Shown: piece after piece, positions 6,674 to 15,300 of the stretch | Layout: every line of letters starts with the position of its first letter | Position numbering within the stretch: position 1 is the first letter of the stretch | Assembly: GCA_947165135.1 (NCBI GenBank) | Contig: CAMUZE010000011.1 | Coordinates: forward strand, 1-44,113 | Reading direction: 5' to 3' | Source: an uncultured Clostridia bacterium | Lineage (GTDB): Bacteria > Bacillota_I > Bacilli_A > RF39 > UBA660 | Length of the DNA: 44,113 nucleotides | Made by a program: the position numbers and the translations under genes | The notes under the pieces: model-generated | The model's input: the letters and a program-made list of their open reading frames with translations, nothing else | Database searches by the model: none | What the model was told of the DNA's origin: nothing

Positions 6674-7438
6674 CTACTTATATTGAACTTTTATTAATTT
6701 TGCATGTACTACTAATTTGTTTTTACTACCACTACATGTTGATAAAGTAAGTATTTTATCATTATTGTTTACATCAATTTTAAAATTATAAGAACTTCTT
6801 TTAGTAATCATTTTTATAAATTTATTAAAATCTTCTTCTGAATTGAAATTATTTATTAAGTAATCGCTAGTTGTTTTAATTCTATAAATACTAAATACTT
6901 GAAAATTCATACTATATTTTTCAGTAGATATTTTAATAATATGATTGTCTTTATTCTTTAACCAGTTATTATCAAGTAAATTTTTAAGTGATCCAAACAT
7001 ACTTTTATCAAATCTATTATGCCCATATATAATTGTATTTTTATCTTCAAAGTCAGTATTATTCCTATAATCCATGAATATCCATCCGGCTTTGGATTTG
7101 TTTTTTTCAAAAGAGTGAGTTAAATAATAATCGTTATTTTTATATTGGACGTATGGATAGTTAATATTCGTTCCTTTTACTTGTATCCAGCCTTTAACAT
7201 CATTATTAATTTCTTTTAACGATTTAAAATCAGTATCAATAAGATTTTCTTTACTTTCACTTATTATAATTGTTTCATCATTGTCTTTTATTTCTTCAAT
7301 TGTTATTTTTTCTTCTATATTATCTATTTCTTTTTTATTTATATCATTATCTTGTTTCCATGTGATAATATTTACAAAAGAAGCAATAAATATAATTAAT
7401 AGAATTGCTATTATGATATTTATAAAGTATTTTTTCAG
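6674..7438 (-). CDS. Class B sortase, apparent CTG start
   Basis: Membrane-anchored cysteine transpeptidase family that joins proteins to the cell wall. An N-terminal hydrophobic segment (residues about 4-24) is followed by the SrtB-like pattern GWIQVKGTNINYPYVQ, KAGWIFMDYRN, YGHNR (catalytic His 140) and LSTCSG (catalytic Cys 235). No ATG, GTG or TTG occurs in frame between an upstream TAA and Met122, which is already inside the core. The only plausible start with a ribosome site (AAGGTGAG) is CTG at 7438, giving 254 aa, the usual size. The Arg that normally precedes the last strand (R-[LFY]-V-V) is Lys 241 (NKLVVHAKL). Co-directional with alr, nine bases apart. Substrates are not evident in this window. 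Confidence 0.82.
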   Translation of the reverse strand: MKKYFINIIIAILLIIFIASFVNIITWKQDNDINKKEIDNIEEKITIEEIKDNDETIIISESKENLIDTDFKSLKEINNDVKGWIQVKGTNINYPYVQYKNNDYYLTHSFEKNKSKAGWIFMDYRNNTDFEDKNTIIYGHNRFDKSMFGSLKNLLDNNWLKNKDNHIIKISTEKYSMNFQVFSIYRIKTTSDYLINNFNSEEDFNKFIKMITKRSSYNFKIDVNNNDKILTLSTCSGSKNKLVVHAKLIKVQYK

Positions 7439-7506
7439 TTAACTCACCTTCTTTCTTTAATTATAATATATATTTTTAATATTTTTAATACTTTTGATAT
7501 AAAATG

Positions 7507-7515
7507 TGTTATATT
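7507..7515 (+). promoter_or_regulatory. Extended -10 promoter for the lipoprotein gene
   Basis: TGTTATATT lies 15 bases before the ATG at 7531, with the ribosome site GGTGAG in between. Confidence 0.5.
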
Positions 7516-7530
7516 TAAGTTGGTGAGAAT

Positions 7531-7995
7531 ATGAGAAAAAATATATTTAAATTATTTATTATTATTTTTGCATTGTTCTTAGTAATTGGTTGTGATAAAA
7601 AAGTGGTGCATGATGAGGGAGATTTTAAAATAACATTGTCCAGTGAATATAAAAAAAGAATAAGTGAAACATTTCATTATTATTATCAGGATAATACAAA
7701 TGTTATAACAGTAGTAAAAGAGGAAATAGAGGATTTAGATGATATTAAAATTACTAGTGAATCTACTACTGAAGAATATTTAACTGAAGCAATGAAAATT
7801 AATAATAAAGAAGGAAAAATTATAGATGGAAATAATTATTCGTATGTAGAATATGAATCAAGCACTCATTATCATTTAGCGGTTGTGTTTAAAAGCGCCG
7901 ATTCATTTTGGACAATTAATTTCATGTGTTTAAAAGAAGATAAAGATAATAGTAAAGATAAATTTATGAATTATATTAAAAGTATTGAAGTATAG
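7531..7995 (+). CDS. Small lipoprotein, 154 aa
   Basis: A Lys/Arg start, a hydrophobic segment and the lipobox LVIGC (Cys about 21) mark a lipoprotein exported by Sec and attached to the outer face of the membrane. The mature part is a small alpha/beta-looking domain with a YYYQDNTNVITVV strand and a YSYVEYESS segment; I do not recognise a named family. It is transcribed alone, with its own promoter and a terminator directly after the stop codon. Confidence 0.8.
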   Translation: MRKNIFKLFIIIFALFLVIGCDKKVVHDEGDFKITLSSEYKKRISETFHYYYQDNTNVITVVKEEIEDLDDIKITSESTTEEYLTEAMKINNKEGKIIDGNNYSYVEYESSTHYHLAVVFKSADSFWTINFMCLKEDKDNSKDKFMNYIKSIEV

Positions 7996-8016
7996 TGCAT
8001 TTTGATGCACTTTTTA
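7994..8016 (+). terminator. Terminator after the lipoprotein gene
   Basis: AGTGCAT / ATGCACT stem with a T run; the 5' arm overlaps the stop codon. Confidence 0.75.
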
Positions 8017-8058
8017 AATGTAAACTATTAATAAAACAATTAAAAATAATGAAATATA

Positions 8059-8067
8059 TGTTAAAAT
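8059..8067 (+). promoter_or_regulatory. Extended -10 promoter for the 8085 operon
   Basis: TGTTAAAAT lies 17 bases before the ATG at 8085. No clear -35. Confidence 0.4.
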
Positions 8068-8084
8068 AATTTTAGGTGATTTTT

Positions 8085-8960
8085 ATGCTTGTTAGTAATA
8101 ATTGGAAAGATTATGAGTGTATTGATGCTGGTAATGGAGAAAAATTAGAAAGATGGGGAAGTGTAATACTTAGAAGACCTGATCCATGGGCATTATGGAC
8201 ACATGATAATACTAATGCTTGGAATAATTATCATGCTCTTTATCATAGAAGTGATAAGGGTGGTGGATATTGGGAAAATATTAAAAAATTTCCTGAGTTT
8301 TGGACTATTAATTATAAAGATTTAAAATTTAAAGTAAGTCCAACTGGTTTTAAACATACAGGATTATTTCCAGAACAAGCTGTTAATTGGGATTTTATAA
8401 TTAATAAAATTAAAAATGCTAAAAGAGAAATAAAAGTATTAAACTTATTTGCATATACTGGTGGTGCCACAATGGCTGCATCATATGCTGGAGCAGTAGA
8501 AGTGGTTCATGTTGATGCTTCAAAAGGTATGAATGATTGGGCAAAAGAAAATGCCGTATTATCAAAATTAGATAATAATAGAATTAGATATATATGTGAT
8601 GATGTATTAAAATTTGTAGAAAGAGAGAAAAAAAGAGGAAATAAATACGACGCTATAATCATGGATCCTCCTACATATGGAAGAGGACCATCTAAAGAAC
8701 TATGGAGATTTGAAGATAGTTTAAATAAATTAATAGATTCTTGTATAGATATATTAAGTGATAAACCATTGTTTTTACTTATAAGTTCCTACACCAAAGG
8801 TATTACACCAGAAATACTTAAAAACGTTATATTAACGAGTGTTGGAAAAAGATTAAGTAATGGAACAATAACTACAGATGAAATAGGTTTTAAAATTACA
8901 AATAGTAATTTAGTATTACCATGTGGAATATATGGAAGATGGGAAAGTAATGAAGATTAA
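8085..8960 (+). CDS. Class I SAM-dependent RNA methyltransferase (COG1092, RlmI/RlmK-like)
   Basis: Predicted to methylate a cytosine or guanine in rRNA. The SAM-binding motif LNLFAYTGGATMAA is at about residues 122-135, the acidic ribose contact at VHVDAS, and the catalytic-region motif MDPPTYGRGP at about 196-205. It lacks the N-terminal PUA domain of RlmI, as in the short Firmicutes members. ATG 8085 is chosen because AGGTGA immediately precedes it; the in-frame GTG at 8076 lies inside that site. The next gene overlaps its last 11 bases, so the two are translationally coupled. Confidence 0.85.
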   Translation: MLVSNNWKDYECIDAGNGEKLERWGSVILRRPDPWALWTHDNTNAWNNYHALYHRSDKGGGYWENIKKFPEFWTINYKDLKFKVSPTGFKHTGLFPEQAVNWDFIINKIKNAKREIKVLNLFAYTGGATMAASYAGAVEVVHVDASKGMNDWAKENAVLSKLDNNRIRYICDDVLKFVEREKKRGNKYDAIIMDPPTYGRGPSKELWRFEDSLNKLIDSCIDILSDKPLFLLISSYTKGITPEILKNVILTSVGKRLSNGTITTDEIGFKITNSNLVLPCGIYGRWESNED

Positions 8961-9603
8961 TATTATTTATGAAGATAATCATTTGTTAGTTGTCGAAAAA
9001 CCAATAAATATACCTGTTCAAGAAGACTCAACAAGAGATGAAAACTTACTTGATATTTTAAAAAAATATATAAAAGAAAAATATAATAAACCAGGTAATG
9101 TATATTTAGGACTTGTCCATAGATTGGATAGACCAGTAGGCGGAATAATGGTTTTTGCGCGTACTAGCAAAGCAGCATCAAGATTATCGGAACAAATTAG
9201 AAATAAATCATTTAAAAAGATTTATAATGCTGTGGTTATTGGTAATATAAATGATAAAGGTACACTAAAAGATAAATTATTAAAAGATGAAAAGAACAAT
9301 ATTGTTAAAGTAGATGAAAAGGGAAAAGAAGCAATATTAAACTATAATAAAATATTTAGTAAGGATAACATGTCATTGGTAGAAATAAATTTAGAAACAG
9401 GACGTTCTCATCAGATAAGAGTACAATTTTCTCATTATGGATATCCATTATATGGAGATAATAAATATAATAGAAATGCAAAAGCTGGTGAACAAATTGC
9501 TCTTTTTGCCAAAAGAATAGAATTTATTCATCCAACTACTAAAGAAATATTAAAGTTTGAATTAGATTTGCCAAATAGATATCCATTTAATATTTTTAAA
9601 TAA
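8950..9603 (+). CDS. RluA-family rRNA/tRNA pseudouridine synthase
   Basis: Isomerises uridine to pseudouridine in structured RNA. The catalytic motif HRLDRPVGG is at about residues 57-65, with the usual YEDNHLLVVEKP near the N terminus and TGRSHQIRVQF, the conserved core near the C terminus. At 217 aa it lacks an S4 domain, as in short RluA members. ATG 8950 is favoured over the in-frame ATG at 8923 because of the GGGAAAG site at 8941-8947 and because family members begin just before the YEDN strand. It overlaps the methyltransferase stop, so both form an RNA-modification operon with the next gene. Confidence 0.88.
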   Translation: MKINIIYEDNHLLVVEKPINIPVQEDSTRDENLLDILKKYIKEKYNKPGNVYLGLVHRLDRPVGGIMVFARTSKAASRLSEQIRNKSFKKIYNAVVIGNINDKGTLKDKLLKDEKNNIVKVDEKGKEAILNYNKIFSKDNMSLVEINLETGRSHQIRVQFSHYGYPLYGDNKYNRNAKAGEQIALFAKRIEFIHPTTKEILKFELDLPNRYPFNIFK

Positions 9604-9637
9604 TATGGTAAAATTAAATAGAGAATAGAGGGATAAT

Positions 9638-10426
9638 ATGGAATTTGAAAATGATACAAATTATTTAGATCAACATTTCTTGATTGATAAACATATCATA
9701 AATAAATTTGTTGATGAAGCAAACATTGGAACTGACGATGTTGTAGTGGAAATTGGACCTGGTAAAGGTCAAATAACTGATACTATAGCAAGAAGATGTG
9801 GACATTTAACATGTATTGAAATTGATAGAGAATTAGAACATTTTATTAGTGTATTGCAACATAAATATGATAATATTGATGTTATTTATGGAAATGCATT
9901 AAATGTTTATATTCCACCTTGTGATAAGATAATATCTGCTTTACCATATTCAATTACTGAACCCTTTATTGAAAAACTATTAAAATGTGAATTTAAAGAA
10001 TGTATGCTTATTGTTGGAAAGAGATTTGCTGATGGAGTAATTAATAAAGAATTAAATAAATTATCTTTATTAACAAATTGTTTTTTTGAAACAACTAGAA
10101 TAATGGATATTACACCAGACGCATTTGATCCTGCTCCTAGAGTAATGTCTTCTATGATAAGAATAGTTCCAATCAACAGAAATAGTTTAAAAAATAACTT
10201 TAAAATGTATGTTTTTAGAGAAATGTTCTTTCATAGAGATAAGAAACTTAAAAACAATTTAATGGAGGCATTAATTGCTTTTGCTAAAGAGCATAATCAA
10301 AAGTTAACTAAAAAAGAAAGCAAAGCTGTTATAGATAGTTATGAGATAGATAAAGACACATTAAATAAATTAATGGAAAACTTATCTAATGAAGAATATG
10401 AATTAATATATAATAAATTAAAATAG
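9638..10426 (+). CDS. KsgA/Erm-family rRNA adenine dimethyltransferase homologue, divergent active site
   Basis: The N terminus (YLDQHFLID), SAM motif VEIGPGKG (E38-G44) and ITPDAFDPAPRV near the C-terminal domain place it in the KsgA/Dim1/Erm family, whose members dimethylate adenines in rRNA. Two pocket motifs are altered: the usual GDAL is GNAL (N86), and motif IV N-[LI]-P-Y is ALPY (A101-Y104). The Asn of motif IV holds the target adenine in known enzymes, so activity is uncertain. Length (262 aa) is normal. It follows the pseudouridine synthase by 34 bases with a good AGAGGGA site. It could be the only KsgA or a second, repurposed copy; the window cannot tell. Confidence 0.8.
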   Translation: MEFENDTNYLDQHFLIDKHIINKFVDEANIGTDDVVVEIGPGKGQITDTIARRCGHLTCIEIDRELEHFISVLQHKYDNIDVIYGNALNVYIPPCDKIISALPYSITEPFIEKLLKCEFKECMLIVGKRFADGVINKELNKLSLLTNCFFETTRIMDITPDAFDPAPRVMSSMIRIVPINRNSLKNNFKMYVFREMFFHRDKKLKNNLMEALIAFAKEHNQKLTKKESKAVIDSYEIDKDTLNKLMENLSNEEYELIYNKLK

Positions 10427-10428
10427 GA

Positions 10429-10448
10429 ATAGAATATATTCTTTTTTA
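10429..10448 (+). terminator. Weak terminator after the KsgA homologue
   Basis: The AT-rich palindrome AGAATATATTCT is followed by TTTTTT. The stem is short and weak, so read-through is possible. Confidence 0.35.
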
Positions 10449-10461
10449 TTAGTTATTAATA

Positions 10462-10490
10462 TTGAAAATAATAAGCAAAGTTGTTATACT
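10462..10490 (+). promoter_or_regulatory. Promoter of the surface-protein operon
   Basis: TTGAAA (10462-10467), a 17-base spacer and extended -10 TGTTATACT (TATACT 10485-10490), 37 bases before the ATG at 10528. Confidence 0.7.
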
Positions 10491-10527
10491 ATACATAGTA
10501 TAATAAGTATATAATAATGGTGAAATT

Positions 10528-12318
10528 ATGAGCGATAAAAGTAGAAAAATAGTAATTGCAATTCTTTTGGTATTAATAATTATTTGCATTTTTTGTTATT
10601 TTTATTTTAAAGGACAAAAAACTTATACAATTTCTTTCGATACTGATGGAGGAACAGCAACTTCGGCAATAAATGTAAGAAATGGGAACAAAATTGCAAA
10701 GCCAGCAGATCCCACAAAAGAAGGATATGAATTCGTAGAATGGCAACTAAATGGAAAAACATATAATTTTGATACTCCAATTGTTGGAAATGCTACATTA
10801 ACCGCAGTATGGAGAGAAGTATCAGTTGAAGAAGAGACATTTGTTGTTAGATTTGATACTGATGGAGGAAGTATATTAGTAAATCAACATGTTAAGCCAG
10901 GTGAACAAGCAACTTTACCAGAAACTCCAACTAAAGAAGGCGATGATAAGGTTAAATATACATTTGTAGAATGGCAGTCAAATGGTAAAAAATATGATTT
11001 CTCAACTCCGGTAACAAGTAATATAACATTAACAGCAAAATGGGGTGAGGAACAAATAATAGAAAAATTTACTATAACATTTGATACTGATGGAGGCTCA
11101 GCAGTGAAATCACAGACCATAGGAACTGGTAAAAAGGTTACTAAGCCAACAAATCCAACAAAGAAAGGATATGTATTCGTTGAATGGCAATTGAATGAAG
11201 AAGCATATGATTTTTCAACTCCGGTAACAAGTGATATAACATTGACAGCAAAATGGATTGATGAAGCCTCAGTAGAAAAATTCACAGTAACATTTAATAC
11301 TAATGGTGGTTCAGTGGTAAATGTACAAACAGTTATCAAGGGAGCTAAGGCTACTAAACCAGCAGATCCAACAAAAGAAGGATATGCTTTTGTAGAATGG
11401 CAATTAAATGGAAAAACTTATAATTTCAATACAGTAGTAACAAGTAATATAACATTGACAGCAAAATGGAATCAACAAAAGTACACAGTAACATTTAATT
11501 CAAATGGTGGTTCAGCAGTAAGTTCACAAACTATAAATAGTGGGGCTAAGGCTACTAAACCAACAAATCCAACAAGAGAAGGATATATATTTGTAGAATG
11601 GCAGTTAAATGGAAGTGCATTCAACTTTAATACTGCAATAACAAGTAATATAACATTAATAGCAAAATGGAACCAAAATACAACGCCAAAGTATAAAGTA
11701 ACATTTAATTCAAATGGTGGCTCAACAATTAATGCACAATTGGTAGTTAAAGGAGCAACTGCAATAAGACCAGCAGACCCAACAAGAAGTGGCTATACAT
11801 TTGTAGAATGGCAATTAAATGGAAGTGAGTTCGACTTTAATACAGTAATAACAAATAATATTACACTAACAGCGAAATGGGAACAAAATGCTGTTCAAAA
11901 GTATACAGTAACATTTAATTCAAATGGAGGCTCATCAGTAAGTTCACAAACTGTAAATAGTGGAGCAAAGGCTACTAAGCCAACAAATCCAACAAAAGAA
12001 GGACATACATTTGTAGAATGGCAATTAAATGGTAGTGCATTCAACTTTAATACAGCTATAACTAGTAATATAACATTAACAGCAAAATGGAATCAAAAGA
12101 CATACACAATTAGAGCTGTTCCAAAGGATGATTTTTCACCATATTTAGATTTATATGTTTATGAAAATGGAACAAAAATATCAGTATATGCATTATATTA
12201 TGCATCTGATGGAGCTAAGTTAAATGGTTTCTCTGAAAATAAAAATACTTTAGAAAGTGCTTACTTAGTACAATTATCAAGTGGTGGTACAAAATTTAGA
12301 GCAAATGTTGTTCAATAG
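10528..12318 (+). CDS. Membrane-anchored surface protein with seven InlB B repeats, 596 aa
   Basis: An uncleaved-looking N-terminal membrane segment (residues about 9-28) is followed by seven tandem repeats of about 65-70 residues. Each has the InlB B-repeat (Listeria-Bacteroides repeat) signature: F-[DN]-[ST]-[DN]-GG, P-x-x-PT-[KR]-x-G, F-x-EW-x-x-NG and N-x-TL-x-A-x-W. Repeats 5 to 7 are the most alike, including at DNA level, which suggests recent duplication. A different domain of about 70 residues closes the protein (TYTIRAVPKDDFSPYLDLYVYENG). No LPxTG-type signal is present, so anchoring is by the N-terminal helix. Such repeats act as extracellular spacers or adhesion modules. The GH5 gene starts ten bases later. 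Confidence 0.88.
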   Translation: MSDKSRKIVIAILLVLIIICIFCYFYFKGQKTYTISFDTDGGTATSAINVRNGNKIAKPADPTKEGYEFVEWQLNGKTYNFDTPIVGNATLTAVWREVSVEEETFVVRFDTDGGSILVNQHVKPGEQATLPETPTKEGDDKVKYTFVEWQSNGKKYDFSTPVTSNITLTAKWGEEQIIEKFTITFDTDGGSAVKSQTIGTGKKVTKPTNPTKKGYVFVEWQLNEEAYDFSTPVTSDITLTAKWIDEASVEKFTVTFNTNGGSVVNVQTVIKGAKATKPADPTKEGYAFVEWQLNGKTYNFNTVVTSNITLTAKWNQQKYTVTFNSNGGSAVSSQTINSGAKATKPTNPTREGYIFVEWQLNGSAFNFNTAITSNITLIAKWNQNTTPKYKVTFNSNGGSTINAQLVVKGATAIRPADPTRSGYTFVEWQLNGSEFDFNTVITNNITLTAKWEQNAVQKYTVTFNSNGGSSVSSQTVNSGAKATKPTNPTKEGHTFVEWQLNGSAFNFNTAITSNITLTAKWNQKTYTIRAVPKDDFSPYLDLYVYENGTKISVYALYYASDGAKLNGFSENKNTLESAYLVQLSSGGTKFRANVVQ

Positions 12319-12328
12319 GAGAATTAAT

Positions 12329-15300
12329 GTGAAGAAGTTTAATTATATAGCATTTGTTTTAATATTTATAACAGCATTAATAGTAAGAATTAATGCAGCA
12401 ACAACATCATATAATGATATACCAAATAACAGTTATGTTATAGGTACTCATTTATATACAAATGAAGTACCTTTAACAATAAAACATATAATGTTAGCAT
12501 CAAATACAATAGAGGGAAATACTCTAAGCGATATGAAACTATATTATAAGACATCAAGAGGAAAATGGATAGATGGATTAACAGGTGAAGAAAAAACTCA
12601 CCTTTCTTCATATACAATAAATTATAGAAATTCAGAAACAACTAGTACATATTATGAAAATACTAATACAAATGAAATAGATAAAAATGATATACCAAAT
12701 AATAGTTATGTTATAGGTAGTCATTTATATACAAGTGAAATGCCATTAACAACAAATCATATAATGTTGGCATCGAGAACAATAAGCGAAAATAGACTAA
12801 GTTATATGAAAATTTATTACAAAACATCAAGAGGAAAATGGATAGATGGAGTAAGTGGAGAAGAGGTAACAGTATCAAATAGCATTAATATTAGTCATAT
12901 TAATTTAGAACAGGTTACAAAACAAGCGGGTTATATAACATTAAACGAAACAAAGAAAACAATAACATATGGAACGAATACAGTAACATTTAATGTAGTT
13001 AGTTCACATGGGGGAACAATAAGTGTAGTAGATAATAATAGTACTTCAACAATAACAAAAGATGGAAATACAATAACAGTAAGTAATTTAAGAACAATAG
13101 ATGCAGGAACAACAATAACAGTAACAGTAAGAAGTGCAGAAACCAATGCGTATACAGAAGCAAGCACTACATATTTAATAACAATAAATAAAGCAGATTC
13201 TATTTGTCCAACAGTAACTGAATATAGTGGAACATATGATGCAAAGGAACATACAGTAACGGTAAGTGGAGGATCAGGTGGAACAATAAAATATGAAAAG
13301 AGTACCAACGGTGGCACTACATATACAGACCAAGATACAACTAACCCAGTAAGAAAAAGCGCAGGAACAACATATATAAGAGTACGTATTGAGGGAGATA
13401 ATAATCACAATGATAAGACATGTGATACAAAAACTATAACGCTTGCAAAAAGAGAAGTAACAATAAAAGCAAGTGACCAAAGCAGGACATATGATGGAAC
13501 TGCTTTAGAAGCTGATTCAACATGTGAAATAACAAGTGGTATTGTAGTAAGTGGACACACATTATCATGTACAAATACAGGAAGCCAAACAGAGGTAGGA
13601 AGTAGTACTAAGACACTATCAACAATACAAGTAATGAGTGGAAGTTCTGATGTAAGTAGTAACTATACAATAACAAAAACAAATGGAACATTAACAGTTA
13701 ATCCAAAGAGCTTAGCAGTCTCTTGGGGAACTTTAACATGGACATATGATGGAAACGCACATTCAACAACAGCAAGTGTAACAACAGGAGTAAGTGGAGA
13801 AACAATGAGTGTTTCAATAAGTAATAATAGTATTACATATAAAGGAACACAGGCAGTAACAGCTTCATGTGGAAGTGTAAGTGGAGGACAAGCAAAGTGT
13901 GCAAACTATACACTAACAAATACAGGGAAGACATTAACAGTAAATGCAAAAGCAATAACAATAACAGCAAAAGCACAAGAAGTAACATATGGAACAGCAA
14001 TATCAAAGACAACGTCTGATGTAACAGTGGCAACATTAGGAAGTGGAGATTCATTAACGGCAATAACATTAACAGAGTCAACAAGTAATGCAACAACATC
14101 TGGAACAATAACACCAAGTGCAGCAACAATTAAAAAAGGAACAACAGATGTAACAAGTAATTATAGTATTACATATAACACGGGAGCATTAACAATAAAT
14201 GCAAAAGTATTAACAATACCAAGTAGTCCAGCAGAAAAGACATACACAGGAAGTAGTCAAGGAAGTGGAATAACATGTCCAGCTGGATCAACAGCAAGTG
14301 GAACACAAAGTGCGACAAATGCAAATGAAGGTAGTACAACATATACACAAACATGTACATTAGATTCAACAACAAATTATAAGTGGAGTGATAATACAAC
14401 AACAGCAAAGAATATAACATGGAAGATAAAACCAAAGAGTGTAAGTGTTTCATGGGGAAGCACAACAGAATTTACATATAACGGAAGTGCCCAAGCACCA
14501 ACAGCAAGTGTAACAACAGGAGTAGCTGGAGAGACAATGACAGTTACAAGGACTACACAGACTAATGCAAGTGCAAGCAATTATACATCAACAGCGAGTT
14601 GTTCAAGTGTAAGTGGAGGACAAGCAAAGTGTAGTAACTATACATTAACAGGAAATACAAAAACATATAAGATAAATGCAAAAGCAATAACAGTAAAAGC
14701 AAGTAATCAAAGTAAGACATATGATGGAAGTGCACTAAATGCAGATTCTACTTGTGAAGTAACAAGTGGAAGCTTAGTAAGTGGACACTCTTTAGAATGC
14801 ACAACAAGTGGAAGTCAAATAGATGCAGGAAGTAGTACAAAGACATTAAGTACAGTAAAAGTAATGAATGGAAGTACAGATGTAAGTACAAACTATACAA
14901 TAACAAAACAAAATGGAACATTAACAGTATTAGAAGCTGATATAAATGCATTATATATTCAATACAATGGTAATGGTGGAACATGGAATAATCCAGTTAA
15001 TGATACTTATGGAGTTAATGAGAATGGAATGGTAATAAAGAATGCTACTGGAAAAATATATGTCGATAGCCATAGTGCTAATGATCAAAGCATTAATTTA
15101 ATTGATTACAATGGTGAATATTTAAATTGGCGAAAAAGTAATGCGGGAGTTCCGCCTGAATCCGAATATTATGTATTAAATGAAAGTACAAATGTAAAAA
15201 CATACTTAAATCAAATGAATAATTATTCTGCAGTAGATATAGCTGCAGCTGCCGGATGTAATTTGTCAAATAATAGTTGTACGGTAATTGTTTATGTAAA

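Noticed and set aside
6674-7075. Sortase as a truncated 133-aa gene starting at the first ATG
   Set aside because: The same frame continues upstream for 121 codons with classic sortase sequence and a membrane anchor, so the short version is an artefact of start choice.
13833-14984. Several Leu/His/Met-rich minus-strand frames under the MBG-like modules
   Set aside because: Same composition effect; the plus-strand frame is continuous with clear domains and a signal peptide.
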